A stretch of 64,000 nt of DNA, from the NCBI GenBank assembly GCA_910589415.1, contig OU342638.1, positions 35,375,579-35,439,578 of the forward strand, read 5' to 3'. The stretch's first letter is position 1; each line of letters opens with the position of its first letter. Both the position numbers and the translations under genes were made by a program. This document shows positions 21,936 to 32,834 of the stretch, piece by piece. The notes beneath the pieces are model-generated. The model saw only the letters and a list, made by a program, of their open reading frames with translations, was not told the DNA's origin and made no database searches. The stretch is from Malachius bipustulatus. Its lineage: Eukaryota; Arthropoda; Insecta; Coleoptera; Melyridae.

Positions 21936-24385
21936 GGCACTCCTCAACAACAAAAACGTCAACACGAATGGGCCTACAAGGATGCATGGCATCATCTCTT
22001 CGAATACAGCGACTATAATTTTTTGATGTAAAGCAGGAATTATTTGGGTGAGGAAGCAAAATCTTGAAAGCATTCCATAATAGCTGCATGTGTTATATGA
22101 CACACTTTGAGGGTCAATTTTCTTTTTCTCGGATTGTCAAAGGCACCATGAGAGGATGAAGGGAATGGGTGAGAGGGGGAAAAATTCACAGATTGTTCTG
22201 CACTTGTGAAAGTTGAAGGTCTATTAGTAGGTATGTGCTTTTAGCGTATTATAAAACCGGCAACGCGGTTTCCTGAAAACCATTATTAAACTGCCAGTAT
22301 AGTATGTAGTAGGTACAGCGTTGTTGTAGTAATATAATGGTTGAACCATTTCGCTTTCAGTCGTTGTAATCAAGCCGATAAGAATTAATTTTCTGTTATG
22401 ACTCGACGATCCTGAAGTCTGCTAGCGTAATTCGTAATTTGTTATCGATACGTGTTTTGGCTAGACGATTTCACACGAGAAAAGCGTGCTTGGTCATCGA
22501 TTCGCACACACAGTATAATATCAATGATTTAGTACCATTAACGGTCATTGAAGCAGCCTCGTTTCAGTCCGCGCTGCGGCCTGATATCGAATATCTTATT
22601 CGTTATACCTACACGTGTACCCGTAATAAAACGTGACATTTCGATTCTGATGTCAGACTGCATTAACTAAGAGCGAAGGTGCACATACCTATACCTGCAT
22701 CATGCTTCATGCTTCCCGTATATTTAAATTGGGCCGGTGAAGAATCGAAAGTATCGATCGATTTCTGCGGGTCTCGCGGGGAGGGCGCGCGTCTTGTCGA
22801 CTCGCTGCGTCGATTAAACGCGGAAAAGGAAGCCTCCGAAGCGGAAATCAAACATTTTAATGCGTAATATTCGAAGGGGGTCCTAATTCTTGTGTAGTTC
22901 TTTGTTCTGTATTCTTTACTAATTCGGGATCTGGCTTTTGAACGGTTGAAGAGTTCGAAACTGGAGGTTTGCAGAGTGCGATTTATCAGTTCTAATTCGT
23001 TCTATCGACAAGACTTTGTGTATCATCATCCGTTCGGCTGGGCTAATATTTGTCCAGGAGTTTCAAATTTCCCCTTTTCTCTTCTTCTTCTCCTTCCTAC
23101 TTAGATATACTTATTCCGCGGATGGAGCACGATTACTCCTCTTGTAATAATTATATGATTTCATAATATAGAAAGTTGTCATAAAAAATTTAGTGATTTG
23201 GCGGGGGAAGTTCATTAGATAACGAACGGATTTCAATAATAAAGCAGGGAAAAAGGAAAGTGGAAATCCGCAACCCCAGCGACGGATTTCAAAGGGAAAG
23301 AGTTGAAGTTATCGGGGGTGGAATTCCTCATATATGCCATTTAATATTTCAGATAATGCAGCTTCGGGCCTTTTTCAACGGAGCGATAGCGACGACTTCG
23401 CCCCTCATCCCCCCCGATTCGCCCAGTCGATTTCGTACGCCCCCCGAGTCGTGGAGAGAGCGAACCGGATTTATGCTCGTACGGACGGCGACTGACCTAT
23501 TGCTAATTTCACCCTTTCGGGGTTATTTTTTGCCGGCTAATATTAAGGGTTGGCGATATTGGACGTTTCTGGCCCTTTTCAGACGGATTCCATTTGCTCT
23601 TTATGTGATTTTTTGCTATGTTATAAGTACCTTTATTGTCTTCTGGTATATATACGTGTAGGAAGAGAAGTTCAAGCATTGATGGCAGTATAGTATAGTG
23701 GATTTTATTTTTAGGTCCCTTTTTTTCTCTCTCTCCCCTTATTTAATCTCATTTATTTATATTTATTGTTATGTTGTTTTTTTTTTGCTCTCGTACCTAT
23801 ATAGCTTAGCACGGCGCTCTTACAAAAACAAGAGTATTTGTTATTATTATTATACAAGAACGATTCACATATCCGAAGTGAGTCAATTAAAGAACCATCC
23901 ACTTTGCATCTCGTGCATGTTCCTAAATTAATCTAAATTATTAATATCATTACAGTTGACCGTGCGCGCATCTTCGGATTGGTAAATTCAATGAACGTTA
24001 ACGAATCTTCTAAATGAAATTTTCAGGCTCGTAATGGCTAAACACCGAACAACACACAGCCTACCGGATATGACGTAATGATAATTTTCTAATCATCAAT
24101 CATTTATTTATGACTGTTGAGAATTGGTCTAGAGGAGAGAGCAATGATTACAATTGATTGCTTCGGACTTGGGTACGAGCGATGCTGTCTCACAGGAAGC
24201 TAAAGGGTACGTCAATATTGGTGACATCCTCTCGGCTTCAATCAAAATCCAACACAAACGTTCATCGGGTTTTTAATTCGGCTCTTCTTGTTTGTCATCC
24301 TTGATTGCCCTTATGATGCTAACCAGAAAGCTAGTGCGGTAATGCGCGAGAATTTACAAAAAAAATACGATTTTGATCATGTTTT
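21936..24385. other. unique DNA, no gene recognised
   Basis: Relatively CpG-rich blocks lie at 22740-22860 and 23250-23530. The longest frame (23260-23661, plus, 133 codons) starts in the CpG-rich block but ends in a hydrophobic AT-rich stretch and shows no motif, so I do not call it a gene. Confidence 0.4.
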
Positions 24386-25130
24386 ATTTAATATATTTTT
24401 GTCCCGTGTTCCTTATTGAGATTTTGACTCTACAATTTCCGTTTTCTTTTACATACTTCCCTTTTTTTACTTCCGTTTTTTTACTTCCTTTTTTTTTCAC
24501 TTCCATTTTTTTTTGTTTTATTTAATATATTTGAGTCTTCTCTCTTATTTTCTTATTGAAATTTTGACTCTACAATTCCCGTTGTTTTACTTCCGTTGTT
24601 TTTCTTCCGTTTTTTACTTCCGTTTTTTTATTTCCGTTCCTTTTACTTCAGTTTTTTTACTTCCGTTTTTTTTTATAATATATTTGAGTCCTCTCTGTGG
24701 CTCTACAATTTCCGTTTTTTACTTCCGTTTTTTTATTTCCGCCCTTTTACTTCCGTTTTTTTTCTTCCGGTTTTTTTTTACTTCCGTTTTTTTATTTCCG
24801 CCCTTTTACTTCCGTTTTTTTTTCTTCCGTTTTTTTTACTTCCGTTTTTTTTTTGTTATATTTAATATATTTGAGTCCTCTATATATTTTGACTCTACAA
24901 TTCTCGTTTTTTTACTTCGGTATTTTTTCTTCCGTTTTTTACTTCCGGTTTTTTTTATTTCCATTTTTTTATTTAATATATTTGAGTCCTCTTATGGCTC
25001 TACAATTTCCAGTTTTTTTCTTCCGTTTTTTGTGATTTCCGCCCTTTTACTTCCGTTTTTTTACTTACGTTTTTTACTTATGTTTTTTTTTACTTACGTT
25101 TTTTAAATACATTTGAGTCGTATTACAACA
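24386..25130 (+). repeat. pyrimidine-rich array of TTTTTTACTTCCG with ~130-175-bp higher-order units
   Basis: Units of 12-17 bp of the form CTTCCGTTTTTT or TTTCCGCCC are interrupted about every 130-175 bp by TTTAATATATTTGAGTCCTCT followed by GACTCTACAATTTCCG (near 24390, 24520, 24670, 24850 and 24968). The top strand is almost all pyrimidine between those blocks. Overlapping open frames in three phases (up to 197 codons, rich in Phe and Ser) are a consequence of this composition and not genes. Confidence 0.9.
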
Positions 25131-27959
25131 AGTTTTTTTTTGCATCTTGGTGATGTGAGCAAAATTTCGGGGTGATCTACTTGATCCTTAACCAACCGTA
25201 GGACATCCTATAGACTTAAAATTCTCTACAATACTTTGCAATACATAACATGTCGTAACAATTTGAAATTTAAGTAGTTTTAATAATTCTTTTTATGACT
25301 CATTTACTTGTGGTATCTACAATAAGTGAGTATACCAAAATTGCTAATTTTGACTGTACAAATGTAAATTTGATGATTACATAAAGGTACATAAGCGAAG
25401 TTGTTAATCATCACTGTTTTTACATAATATTTATATTCACCTGTTTACTTCAATAGACAATTAAATTTATTTTATTTGACATACATCTACATCTGCCTGC
25501 TGCCTACCTAATTATACCGTGGGTTGATACATTTTAATTAGACACCAATTTAAATAATAATTCAACTAGCTGCCATTATTGTCAGTCTATATAATATGTA
25601 ACTATCAAATGGCACAAGAATTGTTACAAAAAAAATATATCTAATATTCTTCCCTTACCAGAAAACCCAATAATAAGGAACGTCTCCCAATAAACGACTC
25701 GAACTCCTCCAACTCCGGCCGAACTTCCGCATTCTATTTTTTCTTCCGCATTCAACAGATGATGCGATCATCAATGAATCGAAAACCCGCTTTCCCTCAT
25801 AATAAAAACCTCCGTCCCTCCATTGGGGGGGTGGCGACCTACCTCAAGGTGGCCGGAGTTTTTCTCGGATCGCTCTCACGTCTGCCGAATATCCGGTGTC
25901 TTTCCGATGAGGGTGAATCGGCTGATAGAGACGTTCCGGGGGTGGCGACCACCCTCTCGACCCTCGGTGATCGGCAACCGATCGGGGATCCCTGGGGATT
26001 ACTTGAACGGAGCGACGTTGCGAGATGGAAGGATTTCCTTATTTTTTGACCGCAGAAGCCAGTCTTCTTAGGTATATACATAATTACCCTGAACATGTTC
26101 TTAAATTATAAGTATGAAATGTGAATGAAATCTTGATTATTGTACAATATCTGGAAAAAGTAATAATTTTTTCCTTTTTAACAATTTCTTTAATAATTTC
26201 AGCTAGTAGACTTAAAGTCTTGTAAAATTCATAGAAACATGGCAACAGGGCTCTTTATAGATCATTTCATTGCAGCTCTCGTTTAAAGAAGATGAACAAA
26301 TAAAAGCTCTATTGTCAAATTATTGATTTTGTTCTATACCTTTGAGGTGATCATCATATCTAGTTCTTTTACATTCCCAAAATGATCAAGGAATAGTTAT
26401 GTTGTCAGATTTGAGATACAATACGATCCTCCTCATCAACATTTTGATGGCGTTGGTGTTTTTAAAATGATTTATGAACGGCACTGTTGCATGGCGTAAT
26501 GGCGTGTAACTTATTTGGAAACTTGAAAGGGTCAAATTTTTATGGTCGCCTTAAAAACCGCGCGTTGAGAAGAAACGAACGACCGGAGAGGCGTGAAAGC
26601 GGCAACGTCGCTTTCCAGCATCGTCTGTTAAGTGTCTACAAGGAACTCGCCTGGAATCTTGTATTTTTTGCGACCCTTCCTTTCAAAACTTCTCCACTCT
26701 CTCATACTTCTAACCTACTTTTTCCGTGGGAAATCATTTATACAACTGCATTACACAAATACCAAATTCCCTTTAAATCTCTCCACTTTTTCACCGCCGG
26801 CCGGCCAACAAATCATCTCGTCGGTCGTCTCCGAACATCCCGCCGCAACCTGCAGGTATTAAAAATATTTAACTCGAGTTAAAATAAAGAGTGCGCGGCT
26901 TCTCTGGAGCCGGAGCATCACAAAATCAATGCTTCTTGTACGTTGTACGTGGAGCGCTAGCTCACATCGTCCTTGTCTTGTGCCTTCCAGGGATGATCAT
27001 TCATTATAAAAAGAGCGAGGGGGGTAAAAGGAAGGGGTGAGTGAAAGCCAGGGGTGGAAGACGGGGATTTGGTTAATCAATATAGTGTACAAATGCAAGC
27101 GAAACATCACTAATGAATGAGAACTTATCGCCCAGCCTTCGATACAGCCTCCAGAAATGAAAGCCTTCTCCCTTATATTCGATTCATCCCCTATAGCAGA
27201 GGCGGCACGACTAGGTGTAGGTGCGATATCATTTCAATAATAATCTATACATAAAACTTTATATACCTACATAGGTAATAATCATAATCGTGATAATAAT
27301 AAATTATTAACACATATTATGTAAGCTATAAGAATTATTACAACTTTTTGATGCTTGAACTTGATTCTTGATGATGAGAGAAAAAGGGTCCCGACGACGC
27401 CCTTGGATCGGAATCCAGGAATGAAAACCCTTTCGTTTGCCCACTTCATCGAATGAATCTTGTTAGCGAGACTCTTTAGAGAGTTGATGGTATTATTGAT
27501 GGGAAAAATTGTATACTGTGGCAGTTGAATCGATGCTTCAAATGCGTGTTCGAATTGTATTAATAAAGATAACGAGTTTTTCCAGATTATGTTTTCCGCT
27601 AGGAAAACTTTCTTTGAATTTATTAAAATTATTATACCTATAGTGCTTACCAAATATATACCTACATGGTCTTCAAAGGTATAAGTCGGCACTATTGCCG
27701 ACTTTATTATTAAATTATTTTAATAAATTAATTTAAACCGCAACTTCAAAAAACGTTATTATTGGATTTTCTCAGGACATATGAAAATACAAAAATATAC
27801 CGTGTGTTTCATTTAAAAAATGGAACTTTTTGACGTAACTCGAAAACGCGTTGTTCAATTGTTTTTCTGTTTTCATCGTTTTATTCCCATCCCATCGCAT
27901 TATTAAAAAAATGGGAGATAGAGATACAAAAGTTAAGTTCTCAGTGAGGAAGATACAAA
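25131..27959. other. unique DNA with a GC-rich island, no gene recognised
   Basis: Frames of 131 codons (26487-26882, plus) and 136 codons (27282-27692, minus) exist but lack recognisable domains and match the AT-rich background in composition. The most compositionally distinct part is the GC-rich island at 25780-26060. Confidence 0.4.
25780..26060. other. GC-rich island open in three frames
   Basis: The block is clearly richer in G and C than its surroundings and is open in two plus frames (96 and 82 codons) and one minus frame (85 codons). GGGGGTGGCGACC appears twice (about 25825 and 25938). No domain or splice pattern was recognised. It could be an unannotated exon, a decayed insertion or a regulatory island. 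Confidence 0.3.
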
Positions 27960-28670
27960 ATTTGAATTTTATTTTTTGAATAGTATATTAACAATTATTA
28001 TTGAAAATCAATATAAAATTTAATACAGCAGGTGTTGAAAATACCTAAACTCAATATAAAATATTGAAAATTTATTCTTTTTTGGAAAAAAAATACTTGC
28101 AAAAGACTTGGGAAAAAATCACTAATAATAATTTCACATTTGTAGAAAATTATTTCTTATCGAATTCAATAGTTAAATTTTTGAAATTCCATAAGGTTTG
28201 GAATAAATATTGGATGGGATGGCAAGAATTATTATAATCCTTACAAGGGGTTAACTATAGGTACTTATTCTAACTGAAAACTTAGACAAACATTAAAGAG
28301 AGTAATATTTTTAATGTATTTAAAATTTTTCCAATTTATCTATTGAATTTTCTCAATATATTCAATACATATATCCAATATATTAATTTTTTTTCCATAT
28401 ATTCAACGATTTTTCAATATATTGGATTAATTTACAATAGCTTTATTGATTTTTTTTAAATATGTATATTCAAATTTATATTTTATATTTTATTTATATT
28501 AAAAAATATTTAAAAATTATCTATTCAATTTTTTCAATATATATTTAATATTTCCAATATATTGATTTTTTTTTTCAATAATATTTCAAAGGTTTTCTTT
28601 ATATTGAATTCATTTCCAATATATTGATTTATTATTTCTAAATAATATATTCCAAAGATTTTTAGTAATA
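27960..28670. repeat. AT-rich array of the self-complementary word CAATATATTG
   Basis: CAATATATTGA, or one-base variants, recur about 15 times at irregular 25-60 bp intervals, separated by T-runs. The word is its own reverse complement, so both strands carry it. The stretch is close to pure A and T. Confidence 0.65.
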
Positions 28671-29358
28671 CAGGGATAAATGCTTTATCCTATTTAGGTA
28701 TAGGGATGTAAAACAACCGTTTTTATTCAAGCCGTTTGTTTTAATTGTTTTAAAACGATTTTTATTGTTTTTTTATTCGTCTTATATGTTTTTTTCGATC
28801 AATTCGCTGATTGAAGTGATTTTTCATCGTTCTGCAAGATCCCAAGGTCAAATTGTCTTAATATCAAGTCACCGAAGTCAATCTATCAACGTTTCATTAA
28901 ATTTCAAGTATAAATTTTAAAATAATCAATCTAAACAATTATCTTGAGAGTCTCGAGACACTTATTGTCATTTGTCATTTCACTCACAGCTCCTTTAAAA
29001 TATTTTTTATTAGCATTTCCTTTGTTTTAATTCGACTATACCGAATTAGGATGTTTATGTTCGTTTTATTTTAATAAAAAACTTTGTATGTTATTGTATT
29101 GTTTGTATATTGTATCTTAATATAGTTCTTTTTTAATTTTTGCTATTGATTAAAAAAAAACAATAAAAATGTTTGCATCGCTAGGCCTATATGACCTATT
29201 TCTAACTCCTATAACTTCGAAGTTATATTAGGTAACAATACATACAGTCGATAATAATAATTAAATAAGGGTTGGGAATCAATTTGCTTATATTATACCT
29301 TGAAAGTTAAAAATATGGTTTGAACGCTACAATAACTGATGGCAATTTTTTTTTTCAG

Positions 29359-29408
29359 AGGAAGATCTAGCAATGAAAGATGAAGAAACGGAGTTCCTCT
29401 CAATAAAT
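29359..29408 (+). CDS. possible 50-nt internal exon
   Basis: A long T-run ending in CAG (TTTTTTTTTTTCAG) precedes an open stretch encoding EDLAMKDEETEFLSIN in one frame. This is followed directly by the strong donor GTAAGT at 29409. Exon size is 50 nt (48 if the next AG is used). Acidic and lysine-rich residues and balanced composition stand out from the AT-rich flanks. No family was recognised and no partner exon on the plus strand was found, so it could be chance. Confidence 0.35.
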
Positions 29409-31590
29409 GTAAGTATTTATATTTCATGAATTATATTTTATAATAATTTACTTGCCCATAAGCAATACCTGATAAATATTTAACATGAGCAGTAAAATAT
29501 ATCAAGCTTGATTTTATTTCGCCTTGCCTGGCATTATAAGAAAATATACAGGACGTGTCGATATGTTTGAATTTATTCATTTATTTGAGCGTATGTAAAT
29601 TAATAAAATAGCAGCGCGTGGGTTTCCGTTTGGAGATAATTCTGTTTTATAAATATCTTATACCTGCCATATATTTAGGATATGTGACAACATAAACGAC
29701 GATTTGGGTAAATAAAAGATCTCCTATTGGTTTAAGAAATTTCCTCGACTTGGTCTGGCTTTTTTAATTAAAGAATTCTCGATTGATATCACATCTATCC
29801 ATCCTATAAATGTTAAAAAGAGAGTAGAGCAGCAGGGGCGGAGGGATCCGGCTCGAATTTCGATTCGGGATCATAGAGTTAGAGAATCATAAAAATTAAA
29901 CGATTAAACGATTTATAAAAGCTTTTCACAGCCTCTTTACGACGTATTTTTTATGTCGTTTCGTGATTTTAAACGTTATTTATAGGTAATATAATCGATA
30001 ATAACTTTAGAGTTTCTTTGGCATCCCATGTTATTTACCATTTACCCTACCTATATACACTTTATGTATCTTATACCTATCGTCATGTATTATAAGTATA
30101 TAAATTTATAACTACATTAGCGGAGTGATTATTTCGTAAGCTTTAACAGCCGAGAAGTAGACTTGACTAGAATTTTCTTGTGTGTTTATTAAATTTAAAT
30201 GGGTCCAATAAATAATTTCAGTCGTTTTACAATCGCTTTTAAATTGGCGCGAAGGTATTTTTATTGCGATAAAAACTTTTACTGCAATCACTTAATTTCT
30301 GTTTCTTATAATAAGAACCATAAAACTGGATGAAAGTAGAAAATTAGTTGAATTAGATTCGAGAAATAATAAAAACTAAATAAGGTTCGCACTAATTAAG
30401 TTAAGTAAGTATTATATTATAGTATACCAATAATATACCAGTACGACGTGTATATGTATAAGTTAAACTTTAATAGCTTCGCTCTATTGATGAAAGATTT
30501 AGTTTTTCTTTTTTCTAAATCAACACCTTTAGTAATTATGACCGGCGGACTGCTCGAGGTGGAAGCCAAGGAACTTTTGTTCGAGTCAATCGAGTCGGAG
30601 GTTATTTTAAGATGGGCTTCAAAAATGGGTTTTTCTTAGAATTGACAGGTAATTAATGGGAAACAATTAGCTTCTGCCTACTTGATGAGTATTATACATA
30701 TCAGGTACCTAGGTAGGTACAGAAAGCATCAAATTCAATTTATTAAATTTTTTAATAACAATTTTTTTTAATAGATCGATAAAATATTCCTGAATTTAAT
30801 AATAAAAAAATATTTTTTTTATAATAAAATGAAATAAAATAATTGATTTTAAACATTTTAAAATATTTTTTAAAGAAAACGTGACATAAAAATAACATCC
30901 ACAATTTTTGACATTAAAAATTAGTTATTGGGGGTCGAAATTTTTCACCTTTTCTACCATACTGACTTCTTTTCAATCCATCCTTTCTTTATTGAACCTT
31001 TGGGCGAAAACACAATTCTATTCTTCTTCGTCTTACCTTACCAGTACCTATATGCCTCATCCAACAGTGTGGCACTGGTTAAAAAATTGAAGAAAATTAT
31101 TGTAATTTGGAAAAAAAGTAGGTATAAAGTATATTAGGTGTTTCATTAGGTAATTGGTATATTCAAAAAATCTAAGTGAATAAGATTCCTTGATAAATTT
31201 TAATAATTATCAGGGGGGGGGGGTTAAAAATATTTTTAGATCCCCGCTGACGAAAAGACTTTGCCTAAAAATGGAGTAATAAATTTCAAATCAACGATTT
31301 TTTCAATACAATTATTATTACATTTGTAATTATTATGTATACCTAAACAACTTGAGGATATTATTCCTTAGACAATTTTGAGATTAGTAAAAAGGTTCAA
31401 TAAATATGTTATTGAAAAAAGAATAATTTACATCAAAAATTAAAAAATCCCATTCATGTTAATATGAAAAAAATTTAAGTTAACAATTAACAACGCCACC
31501 AGTGGCGTTCAAGCGATATTATCATAAATTATAATCTATACCTATAGTAATGTAGAAGATATCTACCTACATGCGCGAGAAATTAAAGCT

Positions 31591-31881
31591 ATGACTAATC
31601 TTAATTATTTAACTAAGCAGGTGAAAGAACTAAGAGGCTATTATTGTAAAACGAGCAGCTTTAGGCGTATTTTTAAAGAAATTCTGTTACGAAAATTTGA
31701 TCTTATCTCATGCAAACATCAAACATCGAGGAAACCATTGCATAAAATAGCAATGAAAGGAAATCAAATTTTGCGTAGAATAATTTTCAAACAATATAAT
31801 CCGACAATTAAAATTATATATAATCGAAATGACGTTAGCAAGATATGCAAATTAGATGCCGAAATTGCCGATTTGGTGTAA
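31591..31881 (+). CDS. unrecognised 96-codon open frame
   Basis: It begins MTNLNYLTKQVKELRGYY and is rich in Lys, Ile and Arg with a basic centre. No motif, signal peptide or membrane segment is visible. It is the only longer frame in this stretch that is not within a repeat, but a frame of this length can occur by chance, so it may be spurious. Confidence 0.15.
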   Translation: MTNLNYLTKQVKELRGYYCKTSSFRRIFKEILLRKFDLISCKHQTSRKPLHKIAMKGNQILRRIIFKQYNPTIKIIYNRNDVSKICKLDAEIADLV

Positions 31882-32726
31882 TTCTCAAGCACATACTGCC
31901 AAACGATAGACACTAATGTTACAGAAGACAATTGATAATTATTACTGTTTTGACCGTGAGAATACTCTACCAACCGAAAATAATAAATAATAAAAATTAA
32001 TTATTAACATATCTATAAAATATATCACGAATTCTCCCAGCATTATTCTTTAAAAATAAATAATGTCGTAACGTCGTTCATCTTAATTATTATTGTTATA
32101 CCTAAATAAGAATTTGTTAATACCTAAATCTTGTATAGTGGAAACGTTTCAAAAATCTTCCAATTATGCTGAATCAATTCTAATAGCAACAACAACAACC
32201 TTTTTTATAACTTATTCTACTGCAGTGCACTTAAATTGGTAAAAAGCACGGTGTAAAATGTATAAGGTAAACTTATACAGCCTTAAAGCGAAATCATCAC
32301 GACGTAGGGCTGGGGTTGGTGTTCATCAGCTCATATATTAGGTACCGAGCGGTTCAAACTTTGAGTTAACCCTAGAATAATGCACCCATTTTCATTTATA
32401 AAGTGCTAACTGTAATATGCTCTTTTAATAATTTTCAAGTTTTATTGGTATATGCGCAATTGATGAAATATGACGACGCGCAGGTTATGTCGTCATCAGA
32501 GTATCATCACCACATTGCTAACGAAAATTTTGCTTTGGTCATAGCAGGAAGTGGTTGACACTTCTCGCCAACATGGATAAATCTCCCCCGGCAGGTCTGA
32601 TATACTCCTGATGGTAAACCGCAAAATATATTTCTTATTGATATATAAGGGTGTCAGATTGTTGGGCTCTTGTGTGTTTGACAGCGTGGTTGACTTATAT
32701 TCCGATTTAGGTAATTTGAGAGATAG

Positions 32727-32834
32727 ACAAGCAAGTTTGTAGATTTAGGTGTCCCACAGGGGTCTGTTCTTGGGCTTATCCTATTTATAATAAATAGGTA
32801 TAGAGACGTGGTCGATATTTTAGGACCTGGATGA
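32727..32834 (+). pseudogene. reverse transcriptase fragment (non-LTR type), GVPQGSVLG block
   Basis: In frame from 32727 the translation contains GVPQGSVLG followed by LILFIINR, which matches the conserved RT block GVPQGSxLGPxLFxIYIN of jockey/CR1-type LINEs. A stop lies upstream at 32724 and another at 32832. Only this one RT block is present; the YADD catalytic block is missing. It is a dead fragment. Confidence 0.8.

Larger units (their letters stand above)
28671..32726. other. very AT-rich unique DNA
   Basis: Apart from the possible microexon at 29359 and the 96-codon frame at 31591-31881, there is no coding signal. An 11-G run lies at 31213-31223. A GC-richer patch at 30540-30620 is open for 63 codons but has no motif. 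Confidence 0.4.

Noticed and set aside
23260..23661. 133-codon plus-strand frame starting in a CpG-rich block
   Set aside because: No motif, and the second half is generic AT-rich hydrophobic sequence.
24513..25106. 197-codon plus-strand frame, the longest in the window
   Set aside because: It is translation of the TTCCGTTTTT array (Phe/Ser/Leu only) and is open in other phases too.
26487..26882. 131-codon plus-strand frame
   Set aside because: No recognised domain and a second overlapping frame is open too.
27282..27692. 136-codon minus-strand frame with a hydrophobic C-terminus
   Set aside because: No domain, background composition, no splice or promoter context. Length is possible by chance in 64 kb.
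31213..31223. 11-G run (another at 17758-17768) as G-quadruplex
   Set aside because: A single uninterrupted G run in each case; could be a sequencing or slippage product, with no surrounding G tracts.
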